From contig JASXTE010000017.1 of NCBI GenBank assembly GCA_030280995.1, positions 8,513,998 to 8,577,997 of the forward strand: a stretch of 64,000 bases of DNA, written 5' to 3'. This DNA comes from Hemileia vastatrix. Taxonomy: Eukaryota; Basidiomycota; Pucciniomycetes; Pucciniales; Zaghouaniaceae. This document shows positions 1 to 10,005 of this stretch, in pieces (position 1 is the stretch's first letter; each line of letters starts with the position of its first letter). Under the pieces are notes generated by a model. That model did not search any database and was not told the DNA's origin. It saw only the letters and a program-made list of their open reading frames with translations. Both the position numbers and the translations under genes were made by a program.

Positions 1-2
1 GA

Positions 3-1190
3 GCAGCTGCTACTAAGGCGAAGAGTAGCATTCAGAGCCAATTGAGGGCTAATCCTGGCAAGGCCAATAACAAAGTGAACCCTTACTCTAAGGACAAGAA
101 TTCTAGTGCTCAAACTGCCGTCAACAAATTGAACCCTTACTCTAAGGACAAATTATATAAAATGCAGAAGGGGATTGCTGATATGGGGCCCCCTAGTTAT
201 GGCAAGTTTGATTTAAATGGTGAGCCTATGCCAGAGGATGATTCGGATTCTGAGGAGGACGTACCGTTGGCGTCTCTACCCAGACCAAGTTTTAGCAGTC
301 CCATCCTAATGGAGGGTGTAAGAAGGACTAGCGATGGATCAGGATTAGTGCAAGAAGCTGGTGACGGAGTTAGGGTTATAGAAAGTGAAGATGTTATAAT
401 GGGGGGTGAAGATGGCTCGGTTGGACCTCAAGAGGTACCCAGGGCCAAGGTTGTTAAATCAAAGGTCCAGTATTAGCGGCCAGTAGTTTCTGGTCAAGCT
501 AATGCGATGGACGCAGTTTTGAATAGGGTTAATCATCTGCAGATTCCCTTAGCTTTGGGGGAGTTATTTACGATTAGTCCGGCGCATGCTGAAAAGCAAA
601 AAAAGCATTTGACGTAGCATCGGGTTTCCACTGGAGAGGTGGAATATATTTGTGAAAATGCTGAAAAGTTTGGGGAAGATGTTGATACACATTTTTCCGC
701 TCCCCTGGGTTACCTGGTGGTAACTCTTAACCGTAAAGAAGTTAAGGCCTTGGTCGATTCAGGGTCTCAAATTAATTTAATTTCATTGGAGCAAGCGACA
801 AGTATAGGCTTGCCAATTAAAAGCGGAACTGGGGGAAACCTCAGAGGTATTGGAGGGCATGCAACAGAGCTGATGGGTACAGCTGAGCATGTCAGGTTAG
901 GCATTGGTGGATCTGTTGGTAAGGTTCACTTTTATGTGGCCAGAGGAGCAGTCAAAACTGTTCTTGGGGGTCCTTTTTTGATGGATTTTGAGGCCAGGAT
1001 AGGGTATCAAGCTGGCATGGGGATTAGTTTGGAGATCACTGGTGAAGATATGCGGAGGTTACATATGCGGTTAGCGCCTCCTGGAGATGAAGGTTGGGAA
1101 ACACGGCCAGGGATTACTACTCTGTGCCAGTGTTGTGTTTGCACCAAGAAGCGGCATATAAAACGGACAGCTTCTGGTGAATTATTTTAG
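3..1190 (+). pseudogene. Gypsy Gag C-terminus and aspartic protease (GyA-1)
   Basis: One reading frame runs from the window edge to 1190, broken by TAG codons near 474 and 615. The first third is a basic then acidic linker (NGEPMP, DSDSEEDVPLASLPRP) that is repeated almost word for word in GyB-1 at about 38,535. The second part, from about 639, is a retropepsin-like protease: VDSGSQINLIS carries the catalytic Asp and VLGGPFLM matches the flap-distal ILG-type motif. The protease would mature the polyprotein in virus-like particles. GyB-1 has sense codons at both stop positions, so the stops look like decay in this copy rather than recoding signals. Confidence 0.8.
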
Positions 1191-1204
1191 TTTGAAAAGG
1201 ATGA

Positions 1205-2198
1205 ATGCCCTCATTTGTTGGGGTAGCAGGGGCTGATCACTCTAATTTTGTAATCTCTCCTCAGGATGAGATCCCGGATTGCAATAGGTCAGCTCACTTG
1301 GAGATAATTCAAGTGGATTCTCAATTATTTTCTGTTAATATTACTTTGGAGTGCAAATACGTTATGGACTTTTCTATATGTTTATTGGATTTACCCTGTT
1401 TTTCTATAAAATTTAAAAATGGTGAAAAAGGCAAAATGGGCCAAATTAGGTTGGATAAAGGTTGGAAGGGTATGTTTTATGGCCTCCAGCAAGAGGTTAA
1501 ACTGCAAGTATCTCCTTCTATTACGGACCTCCAGCAAGAGAGTAAACTGCGAAAAACTTATCAAAACCAAATTAAAAATCTCAGTATAAGTAAAACACAA
1601 AAAAATAACTTATGTGAAAATGTTATTCCCGACCTCCAGCAAGAGGTTAAACTGCAATTATCTCCTTCTATTTTGGACCTCCAGCAAGAGGGTAAACTGC
1701 GAAACTCTTATCAAAACCCGATTAAAAATCTCAGTATAAGTAAAACACAAAAAAATAATTTTTGTGAAAAGGTTATTCCGGACCTCCAGCAAGAGGTTAA
1801 ACTGCAATTATCTCCTTCTATTATGGACCTCCAGAAAGAGGGAAAACTGCAAAAATCTTAGTATAATTAAAACACAAAAAAATAATTTTTGTGAAAATTT
1901 TATTCCGGACCTCCAGCAAGAGGTTAAACTGCAAGTATCTCCTTCTATTATGGACCTCCAGCAAGAGGGTAAACTGCAAATATCACATCAAAATCCGATT
2001 AAAAACCTCAGTAAAATTAAAACACAAAAAAATAATTTTTGTGAAAATTCAATTCCGGTTCTCCAGCAAGAGTTTAAACTGCCAACTTTCTTTACGGGCG
2101 ATTTACTGTTGGATAAGGGAAGCAAAGGTGTTGGAAAATCTGATTATAAACTAGACGAGGGAAAAGAGAAAAGGGTAAAATTTAATAATGAAATATAA
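1205..2198 (+). pseudogene. Linker between protease and RT with 50-residue repeats (GyA-1)
   Basis: Reading frames here (1205-1861, then 1764-2198 in another frame) encode a hydrophilic linker built of repeats rich in DLQQEVKL and KNNFCEK. No enzyme domain is visible. The switch of frame coincides with a 23-nt shortening of one repeat unit, which suggests a frameshift in what was one ORF leading into RT. GyB-1 has only two short related segments at the same place (39,967-40,054), so the array expanded in the GyA lineage. Confidence 0.6.
1483..2081 (+). repeat. 150-bp in-frame tandem repeat carrying paired dyad motifs
   Basis: Units start at 1483, 1633, 1783, 1910 and 2060. Spacing is 150 bp (50 codons) except for one 127-bp unit. 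Each full unit has two copies of the dyad CCTC-CAGCAA-GAGG followed by TAAACTG, 45 bp apart (1483/1528, 1633/1678, 1783/1828, 1910/1955). The dyads are translated as LQQE(V/G)KL. Both arms of the small stem are kept in most copies; 1528-1549 and 2060-2081 keep only three pairs. Confidence 0.85.
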
Positions 2199-2942
2199 TA
2201 TTTTTCTAATTTTTCTTATTCCGATTCTGGCAATGAAGAAGATTCATTTGATGAAATATGTAATGGCGATACAAAAGTAAATGATTTACCTCAAGCTTAT
2301 TTAGATGTTGACGCAGCCAAATATAAGAAGGTAGCAAATAAATTTCGACCTATTAATGAACCGCTGCCTGCCGAATTAAATCCACCCTTGAGAAGACCAA
2401 GGTTATCAAGAGATCCTTATGAAAGTCCCTTGGTAAAGAATCCGCCTGAATTTTCTGAGACTTCAAGAATCACTTTTGAGAGACTGGGTGTTGTTAATTT
2501 TGGACCTGATGGTTGGTTGTCTGGAGAAGAGAAGAAGTTGTTGTTGGATGTGATGGTCAAGCGAGAGAAGGCCATTGCTTTTGTAGAAGAGGAGAGGGGT
2601 GTGTTGAAGCATTCCTATGGGGAACCTTACAAGATTCCTGTGGTATGTCATGAACCGTGGCAGCAGAAACCTATTCCTATTCCGGCTGCATTAAAAGAAG
2701 CCTATATTGAAGTTGTCAGAGAACGGATACGCACTAGACTGTATGAGCAATCAACTTCAAGTTATTCTAGTCCAGTATTTTGTATCAAGAAACCGAATGG
2801 AAAGCTTAGAATTGTTCATGATCTTAGGGAATTAAATAGGGTTACAATAAAGGATGCTGGGATACCGCCTAGTTCTGAGGAGTTTGTTGAAGCGTTTGCA
2901 GGGAGATTGTGTTATGGTTTGGGAGATATTATGGGTGGATAT

Positions 2943-3829
2943 CACCACCCAATATAGGGGGAGGACTTGCTAGCAAGTCCGCAACTTGAAGTCAGATGGA
3001 AATCAGATGGAACTCAGACTGAAGTAATACTGAACTTTCACTTGAAGTATCACACAAATAACAATGGATCTATATTGAAAACATAGTGAAAGTGTGAGGA
3101 TAACTGAATGGAAGCCAGAAAAAATCATTCCATGAGTCTACTCAATGCAAAGTATTTTTTGAAACAGCTTATTAAAATAATACTTTATTAAATTAATTTG
3201 ATCAATAAAAATTGATTGACAATATTGCAATTCTTAAATACAATAATTTTATTAAAAAATTTCAGATTACATATAAAAAAAATCAGTGACTTTTTCTATT
3301 ACTTACAACTGTTTTTACAGAATTGAAAACTATGTTTCAGCTAATATTTTATGGAAGTGAACTCTGTTCTTCGCCCGAAGAACAGAGTTCATCCTCCTAT
3401 TTTCACACTCTGTTTGCACCAATCTCCATCCCTTTCAATTCTATCAACACATGCTTGTCTTCCCTTCCCATGCCTTTCGCTATCCTCCCAGCCCCATTGT
3501 ATGCCATCCTCTTTTGATCCCCATTTCACCCCTCTCAACCTCTCCCAGACACTTTTCTTCATTTAAAATGCCTCAGAACCCTTAATCTTCCCTTCCAACT
3601 CTTTCCCAACCTTTTCGCTACCCCATACACCCTTCCTCACCCCTCTCTCCAGCCTTTCCAGCCCTTGTAGCCCCATTTGTGTTCACATGAGCTTCAAGGT
3701 GTGTTCAAAGTAAATTCAATACTTCTTCATGATGGTTTCAACACTTCCTCAATGTGTGCTCAAAAAGATATGAATTAGGGTTCAAGGTTGCGGACTTGCT
3801 AGCAAGTCCGCCCCCCATATTGCGTGGTG
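2943..3829. mobile_element. MITE with palindromic TIRs and 3-bp duplication, in RT
   Basis: An 887-bp non-coding element flanked by TAT (2940-2942 and 3830-3832). Its ends are inverted: CACCACCCAATATAGGGGG at the left and the complement of CACCACGCAATATGGGGGG at the right. Just inside each TIR is the perfect 18-bp palindrome GGACTTGCTAGCAAGTCC. The continuous RT frame across the empty site proves the borders. Three-bp duplications are typical of PIF/Harbinger-like elements, so that family is the likely source of transposase. Relatives lie at 27,431-27,680 and from 57,966. Confidence 0.88.
3358..3391. repeat. Perfect 16-bp hairpin inside the MITE
   Basis: TGAACTCTGTTCTTCG and its exact complement are separated by only two bases (CC). 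It is a second palindrome inside the MITE, apart from the TIRs. A degraded equivalent (near 58,845-58,885) is in the larger relative. Confidence 0.85.
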
Positions 3830-4453
3830 TATGATGAGAGAGAGTTACATCCGGACTCAAGGCCTCTCACTACATTCGATACACCACTTGGACGTTTACA
3901 GTTAACAAGATTACCTCAAGGAGCAACAAATTTGGTTGCAGTTTATCAAGCTCAGATGGCTTGGATCCTTCAAGACGAAATTCCACAATATGCTGGAATC
4001 TTTATAGATGATGGAGGAATTAAGGGAACAACAACCGACTATGATAACCAGGTGTTGGAAGAGAATCCCAGGATACGCAAATTCATTTGGGATTTTGCAA
4101 TTACATTAGAAAGAATCTTGTTTCGAATTGAAGAGGCTGGGTTAACTATTTCAGGCTCAAAATTTTCCTGTTGTGTGCCAGGCTTAGAAATATTAGGCCA
4201 TGTGGTATGTAGAGAGGGTAGGATTATGTCCAAGATGAAAGTTAACAAAATTCAGTCCTGGCCAAGACCCAAGAATACGACCAAAGTTAGAGGGTTTTTA
4301 GACGTTTGCGTATATGTTAGAATGTTTATCAAGGACTTTTCTTCATTGGCAGCTCCATTGAGACGGTTAACGAGAAAGGATGCAGACTGGGAGTGGGATG
4401 AAGAGTGTGAGAAGGTGTTTGTGAAGTTGAAGGAGGTTGTAGGGAAGGATTAA

Positions 4454-5521
4454 GTCCTGCACAAGTTGGATTATGGAAAAGATGCTGTTAGAATTTATTT
4501 AGCAGTTGATTCAAGTCAGGTTGCAGCTGGGGCGGTTTTGTCTCAGATGGATAAAGCTGGTTACATCAGGCCAGTTAGGTATGAATCTGTAGTATTTACT
4601 GAGGTCGAATCAAGATATTCTCAACCAAAATTGGAATTATGTGGTGTAGTGAAAATACTGAAGAAACTTCAGCATATTTTGTGGGGGCAACATTTTGAGT
4701 TGCAAGTGGATGCAAAATCGTTAATCCAGATGATTAATTCCCCAATTTTACCAAATGCACCCATGACGAGATGGGTAGCTTTTATTCAACATTTTTCTTT
4801 TGATTTAGTTCATAAGCCTGGCAAGACTTTTACTATGCCAGATGGTTTATCAAGGAGACCACCCACTGAAGAAGATTCAGACTCAGAAGAGTTCGATGAA
4901 GATATACCTATTATCAAAGCCAGCACTAAAGGAGCTAAAGGATTTCCATACCTCCCCCATGAGGTTAAACTGGCAGGACTATTGTGTTTAGATTATGATG
5001 ATGATGACCTCCACCAAGAGGATAAACTGGAAAATAGTTTTTATGTTAATAAAGGTGTTGGAAAAAGTGTAGATAACTTTGGCAGAGAGGAGGTAGAAGA
5101 TGATGTAGTGTATGTAGAGGAAGATGGATTGGTAGTGTGGGATAGTAGTAAATTAAGGAATGGTGTATATGTTGGAGAATTAGAGAATTTAAATAAAAGG
5201 GTGGATAAAGAGAAAGAGGTATTTTCGAATACGGTTTACGAAGGATCCAAAGGTTCAGAAGAAAAACGTCGGCATAGCTCGATTAAAGATTTATTTAGGG
5301 GTCAACGATTATTGGCTCATTCATGTGCAGGTGATATTGGTGATAGAGAAGTCCCTATTGATGTTATATTAATCGATTTTAAAGATGAAGTCTGGGGTCA
5401 GACTGGTTTTTATTTTTTGTTAGTCAAATATTTGTTGACTTTAGAGAGGCCAGAAGGTTGTGAAGACGATGAATGGGTGGCTATCAAAAGGAAGTCATCT
5501 ACATTTTACCTATCTGGTTGA
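4454..5521 (+). pseudogene. Gypsy RNase H and post-RNase H linker (GyA-1)
   Basis: The frame is the same as RT, after the TAA at 4451-4453, and ends at a TGA at 5519-5521. The start matches the Gypsy RNase H fold (IYLAVDSSQVAAGAVLSQ, then SRYSQPKLELCGV with the catalytic Glu, and LQVDAKSL with an Asp). Residues from about 130 form an acidic linker holding two dyad motifs (LPHEVKL, LHQEDKL). In GyB-1 the TGA position is a CGA Arg codon, so it probably arose by a C-to-T change in this copy. Confidence 0.8.
4951..5029 (+). repeat. Two dyad motifs in the RNase H-integrase linker
   Basis: CCTC-CCCCAT-GAGG-TTAAACTGG (4951) and CCTC-CACCAA-GAGG-ATAAACTGG (5008). Both keep four complementary arm pairs and the TAAACTGG tail while staying in frame. 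GyB-1 has three at the homologous site (41,981-42,075). Confidence 0.85.
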
Positions 5522-6688
5522 CGTTTAATGAGGAGAAGGTATCCAAATCCTCAAGTAGTTATAACTCAACAGAAGGGGCAAGAATTAGTTTTGAAATCAC
5601 CGCATAAAGATCTTGGGCATAGAGGCGTTGGAGAAACGTTTAGAAGAATTTCTGATCGATTTTGGTGGCCTGGCATGAAGATGGCTGTTAAACAGTGGGT
5701 TCAGTCATGCGAAGAATGTCAAAGACAAAGTTATTTAAGGCCAAAAGAACCTGGACGCGCAACTGGTGAATATACGCTCTTTGGAAGAGTTAGTTTAGAT
5801 GCCGTTCATATAAAAGAGGGACGGTATAAATATTTAATTGTGGCCAGAGATGATTTATCTGGTTGGGTAGAGGCAGCGCCTCTTATTAATTTAACTGCCA
5901 AAAATGTGGCAGAATTTTTTTTGAATAATTGGGTATATAGGTATGGGGTGATGAAGTTGGTAACGGTAGATGGAGGTCCTGAATTTGGGACAGAGTTTAA
6001 AGAGGCCGTATTGAAAGTTGGATCAAAGGTTAGGGTAGCAACCACATATTATCCTGAAGCTGAAGGCATGGTTGAAAGAGGGCATCAAGTTATTAAGGAT
6101 GCTTTAGTTAAAATGTGCGGGACAAGTGCCAAAAAGTGGAGGCACTATTTACCTTTAGTTTTATTTGCTGATCAAATCACTGCCAAAAGGACGACCGGAT
6201 TTTCACCTTATGAACTTGTTTTTGGACAGAAAGCAGTTTTACCGGTTGATTTTGAAGCTGAATCATATCTTGGAGTTGACTGGGAAACGGTCAAAACTAC
6301 TGAAGAATTATTGTGTGCAAGAATGATGCAGCTAGAAAAGAAAGAAGAATATTTAGAAAAGGCATATTCGTGGATGATGAAGATCAGAAATCAATCAGTT
6401 AGATATTGGGATGAGCGGTTGGCACATCGATTAAGGAAACCTTTGAATCCAGGAGATATGGTCCTGGTGTATAATAGAAGTCTAGAGAGTCAATGGGGAA
6501 AGATGTTTGCAGATAGGTGGAATGGACCATATAAAATCAAGGAGCAAGTTTCCGGTGGTTCATATGTGTTAGAAGAGTTGGATGGAGTAGTATTTAAGAA
6601 GAGGGTAGTGGCCGATCAAGTGAAACGGTTCTATCCTAGAGGCACCAGGAGTGCTGAAGTCTTCCTCCGCAATGAGGATAAACTATGA
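5522..6688 (+). CDS. Gypsy integrase (GyA-1)
   Basis: An intact 386-codon stretch in frame with RNase H. It has an N-terminal HHCC zinc module (HKDLGHRGVG ... SCEECQRQS) and a DDE core: D in SLDAVHI, D in TVDGGPEFG and E in EAEGMVERGH. A basic C-terminal domain follows (YNRSLESQWGKMFADRWNGPY). It would insert the cDNA into chromosomes. The last residues LRNEDKL are encoded by a dyad motif that runs into the stop codon. No chromodomain is evident. Length and order are normal for Ty3/Gypsy. Confidence 0.88.
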   Translation, partial: RLMRRRYPNPQVVITQQKGQELVLKSPHKDLGHRGVGETFRRISDRFWWPGMKMAVKQWVQSCEECQRQSYLRPKEPGRATGEYTLFGRVSLDAVHIKEGRYKYLIVARDDLSGWVEAAPLINLTAKNVAEFFLNNWVYRYGVMKLVTVDGGPEFGTEFKEAVLKVGSKVRVATTYYPEAEGMVERGHQVIKDALVKMCGTSAKKWRHYLPLVLFADQITAKRTTGFSPYELVFGQKAVLPVDFEAESYLGVDWETVKTTEELLCARMMQLEKKEEYLEKAYSWMMKIRNQSVRYWDERLAHRLRKPLNPGDMVLVYNRSLESQWGKMFADRWNGPYKIKEQVSGGSYVLEELDGVVFKKRVVADQVKRFYPRGTRSAEVFLRNEDKL

Positions 6689-6778
6689 TATCGACGAAAT
6701 TTTATGGATTCCTCCGCAATGAGGATAAACTATGATGTTTATAAAAATCTTATCGACCTCCGCAACGAGGATAAACTA
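6664..6778 (+). repeat. Three dyad motifs around the integrase stop codon
   Basis: Copies at 6664, 6711 and 6757, each CCTC-CGCAA(T/C)-GAGG-ATAAACTAT. The first encodes the last integrase residues and includes the TGA; the other two are downstream and non-coding, so arm pairing there is not a by-product of codon constraint. GyB-1 has one copy at the same place (43,610). Confidence 0.85.
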
Positions 6779-7839
6779 TCTTCTTTTTTATCAAATAATT
6801 TACTATCGTTACACTGCATATGGGCAACGAAACTGAGATGAAGCTTTACGAAATTCAAGAAGACCTTCTTTGAAATTTTTGAAAACTTAAAATTCTTAAA
6901 ATATGGGTGAAGATAGTGTTTGAAAATTTTTAAATTTATTGGAAGAAGTGTTCACAGGGGAACCTTCTTAATTTAATATTGGCAAGTGTGGGGGTAATTG
7001 ATGGGCTGGCTGCTCTATACACAATTACCCCATAATGTTCGTTTCCAAAATTTTCCCTGTTTCTAGTTGAATCCTGGCTTTGTCTTTTAATTATAGGAAG
7101 TCCACTAAGACTATAAACTGGAACAAATCAAGAGACACCGCTCTCAACGCCGGATTCAAGATTCTTTTTATTTTATTTTGTTTTTGATTTTTTATGTAGA
7201 TTGTGATTTCTTTTCTTTAATTTATATTATGAATTATTGTAAAGGTGATGCTCACTGGTGGTCTCTAATCATTTTTATAAATTGGAGGGAGCCCACCCAG
7301 TGATCATCATTATAAAAATTATCTTTTAAAAACTTTCATTTATTTTCTTTTCTTTGCAATTTCTTAAAATTGTGTAACCACATCAAGTTGCACTTGGATG
7401 TGGGTATGATGTCGAGGGTACGGCTCATCAAATGGCCGGGGGGCATCTTTTAAAATTTTTATTTTAAAAATTTTTATAACTTTTTTTTAAACTTTCTTTT
7501 CACATTTGTTTATCTTTCTTTAAAAATTAAATTTTAACTTTTATTTCAAAACTATCTTTTTTAAAAAAATCTTTTATTTTAAAAATAATAAAAAAAAATA
7601 AATAAATAATAAAATAACTAAAAATAAAAAAAAATAAATAAAAAAAAATATATATATATAATATAAAAAAAAAAAAAAGAAAAAAAAATATAAAATAAAA
7701 TAAAATAAAATAAAATAAAAAAAATAAAATAAATAAACAAATAAAAAAAAAGAAGGTATTTTAGTTTTAGGTAGTTTAGATGTTTATATTTTATTTTTCA
7801 AACATTATTCAAGAAAGCTACATACCAGGAAGAACACCA
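6689..7839 (+). other. Structured 3' non-coding region of GyA-1
   Basis: No gene. It contains a large hairpin at 6,991-7,031, a dyad motif at 7,099-7,121 (AGTC-CACTAA-GACT-ATAAACTGG), an imperfect GATCACTG-type hairpin at 7,250-7,305, a CCACATC hairpin at 7,378-7,403 and an A-rich AAAAT-type tract at about 7,560-7,750. The same modules occur in the same order in GyB-1 (43,610-44,790) and in GyB-2 (minus strand). Confidence 0.75.
6991..7031 (+). other. Conserved hairpin GGGGTAATTG / CAATTACCCC
   Basis: A perfect 10-bp stem with a loop that starts ATGGGCTGGCTGCTC. GyB copies have GGGTAACTG / CAGTTACCC, a compensatory pair change. Nested inside is a GAGC/GCTC type mini-stem in the GyB versions. 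Confidence 0.85.
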
Positions 7840-8854
7840 TCAAGGGTTGTTATCTTTTGAAGAATCGAAATTAGAAAATTTAGAAGGACCTTGATTGATT
7901 TCCTGGGATTCAAATCTTATTTCACGGTCACGATAGTGTTGAAGCCAGTTGGCTATTTTGAAAAGGTCTCTTAACAGTTGCTCTCTCATCCAAGATTCTG
8001 ATCTATCAGAGGGCGGGTATTGTTGGAAATAAGAGATAAGGTTATTAAAATTTGCAAAAAGCTTTTCAGACACTAGGTGAATTGGAACTCTAGGGAATCT
8101 TGGATTAGGTTCTGGTAGTTCATAAGCTGAATATGAAATTGGAGAACCGGTGGATGCTTATCAAATTAAAAATATCAGCAAATTAAAACCTGAAGATTAA
8201 GAAAATAAAAAGAGACAACTAACCTGTGTCAACACTATCATGATCATAGATAAATGGCTTACTTGGTAATGGAGTGGGATTTTTTATGTTTAGAAAAGGA
8301 TTTTTTATTTTTGATAGATGAGGAGGACTGGTGTTGGATTTGGTGTTTAAAGTAGATGTTCTGGGCCTTTTGGATGAAACAAGAGAAGATGAAGATTGCT
8401 GGCTATTATAGGACCTTTTGTGCTTCAAGATGTTGGAAGTAGGAGAAGAATTGTTAGAAGGTTGAAGCATGGCCCTGGGAGAAGCAAGAGTTCTTGGGGG
8501 AGAAGCAGCAATTCTAGATTGGAGAGAAGGACCCAGAGGATTAGGTGATGGAGAAATATTTAAATAGGCTGATGGAGAAAAAGGGATGGGATCTTTAGAG
8601 TTTGATGGAATAGGGGGTGGAGTAGAAGGTGAAGAAGTAGGAGGAGGATTGCAGAAGGCGGCGAAGCTAGTAGCAGTAATGGGGAAAGAACCACAGTTCA
8701 AGCCAGAACATTTTCTTTTCTTCTCATAGCAGGATAAACAGGCCCTGTTATAAGTGTGCTTTTGCCAGTTGAAAGTGAAGATACATTCCCTATGGGTGAA
8801 AGCACAATATTTGCAAGATTGATCAGCTGAAGCAATGAAGTCAGAAGGTTTCAT
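7840..8854 (-). CDS. Antisense gene Y: cysteine-cluster protein (GyA-1)
   Basis: A minus-strand gene lying between integrase and 3' LTR. Exon 1 is 8854-8224; a 67-bp intron (8223-8157, GT...AG) joins in phase to exon 2 (8156-7840). I chose the Met at 8854 because it precedes the conserved cluster; an upstream Met at 8983 is also in frame. Near the start is C-X2-C-X6-C-X14-C-X2-C-X6-C (SCKYC ... ACLSCYEKKRKC), close to fungal Zn2Cys6. A long Ser/Pro-rich middle follows. The C-terminus is an amphipathic segment (WMREQLLRDLFKIANWL) that aligns with the C-terminal exon of GyB gene Y. Function unknown; DNA or RNA binding is the natural guess. Stop-free in both exons. Confidence 0.65.
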
Positions 8855-8949
8855 CTTGTTAGGAGATATTTTTTTTGAAGAAGAAAACTTGAAACTAGGA
8901 TGAAGAAAGCTGGTGGCAAAATCTGGGTTCAAGGATAGAGAAGTTGTTA

Positions 8950-9421
8950 GGTCCACCAAGACCTTAAACTGGACTGTTATCAAGCTGTTGGGTCCACCAT
9001 GACCTTAAACTGGATTTCTTATCGATTAAATGTTTGGTCCACCATGACTTTAAACTGGTAGTTCATTCATTGTTTAGTCCACTATGACTTTAAACTGGAA
9101 AATTAATATCTGCAGGATAATTCAACATTCATTGGTCCACTATGGCCTTATACTGGATTACTTGTTGATCAAATGTTTGGTCCACTATGACATTAAACTG
9201 GATTATCAAATTTATTCAATCTTTGGTCAAGCCTAGGCCTTACTTAGGAATTTATCAAGTTATTTATGCACCTAAACGATCTTTGGTCCACCAAGACCAT
9301 AAATTGAAAATCGATTATATGTTTGGTCTACCAAGACTATAAATTGGAATGTCAATCTTGTTTGGATAACTCAATTCAATCTTTTAATTTATCACTGTCC
9401 ACTAAGACTCTAAACTGGTTA
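8950..9421 (+). repeat. Array of nine dyad motifs upstream of antisense gene Y
   Basis: Copies start at 8950, 8991, 9036, 9076, 9134, 9179, 9285, 9325 and 9396. Most are GGTC-CAC(C/T)A(T/A)-GACC or GACT followed by TTAAACTGG; the 9076 copy is AGTC/GACT and the 9134 copy has a G-U-compatible GGTC/GGCC. Spacing is often 40-45 bp. The array lies between gene Y (start 8854) and the end of gene X (10,006), the same place as the arrays in GyB-1 and GyB-2. Confidence 0.88.
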
Positions 9422-10005
9422 TTCAATTATTTCTGGAATTGGGTGCTGATAAACTTTAGGAGGTTAAAATTTTAGGTGGTGATGATGCTAATGAAAGCAT
9501 AATGGTTAATTAGGTGAAATTTGTGGCGCTTTAACATGGTCTAAAGTTAAAATTATTATTGGAAGCCTGGCAAAAGTATTTTATGGGTTTGCTGTATAGC
9601 AAAGTTTGAAAATTGTGATGAAGGAATCAGAAGTTAGGATGGTAGTTGGATTTTAGGGAATGATTTTTTTTTAGTGCCTCAGTATTAGGCCATTTTTGGT
9701 GTGAAGCTTGGAGGACCTTATGGCGAGATTGGAATCATAGAATTCGGCTCAGTGGGGGGCCCTATGAGGTTGGAATCAGGAGTATTTGGCTCATAGGAAG
9801 ATCCACTCTCTCAATGCTGTGACAAGAAGGAAGACTGGTATATGGGAGTCTGAAGGGATTCAAACCTTGCTCTTAGTAGTGGAATCATCACAAGATTTAT
9901 ATTATTATATTTTATGTTATATCAAGCCAGAGAAGAAAGAAAACATCATTTATGTTGAAAGTTTAAGAAGACCAAGCAAAAACAAAATTTTATCAAGTTA
10001 TACGG
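9422..10005. other. Spacer between antisense genes X and Y (GyA-1)
   Basis: No gene. The part near 9,700-9,900 is repeated, inverted, in GyA-2 (62,580-62,636 and 63,441-63,620) and shows where the solo LTR entered that copy. Nothing else was recognised. Confidence 0.6.

Larger units (their letters stand above)
2205..4453 (+). pseudogene. Gypsy reverse transcriptase, split by a MITE (GyA-1)
   Basis: The frame is open from about 2205 to 2942, is interrupted by a MITE (2943-3829) and resumes at 3833. The first part has the RT fingers (SSYSSPVFCIKKPNGKLR, HDLRELNRVT) and motif A (GLGDIMGGY, first catalytic Asp). The second part has the LPQGAT motif and GIFIDDGG (catalytic DD), then the thumb/connection region. 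Removing the MITE and one copy of its 3-bp TAT duplication restores the frame exactly across GGY-DERE. A TAA at 4451-4453 separates RT from RNase H in the same frame. GyB-1 has a stop at the same position. Confidence 0.85.

Noticed and set aside
3323..3566. Two short ORFs in the MITE
   Set aside because: They lie inside a non-coding MITE, overlap each other in different frames and have no recognisable content.
2943..3829. The MITE as an intron of RT
   Set aside because: It has TIRs and a target duplication, lacks GT-AG ends at the frame borders, and relatives sit in non-coding sequence.
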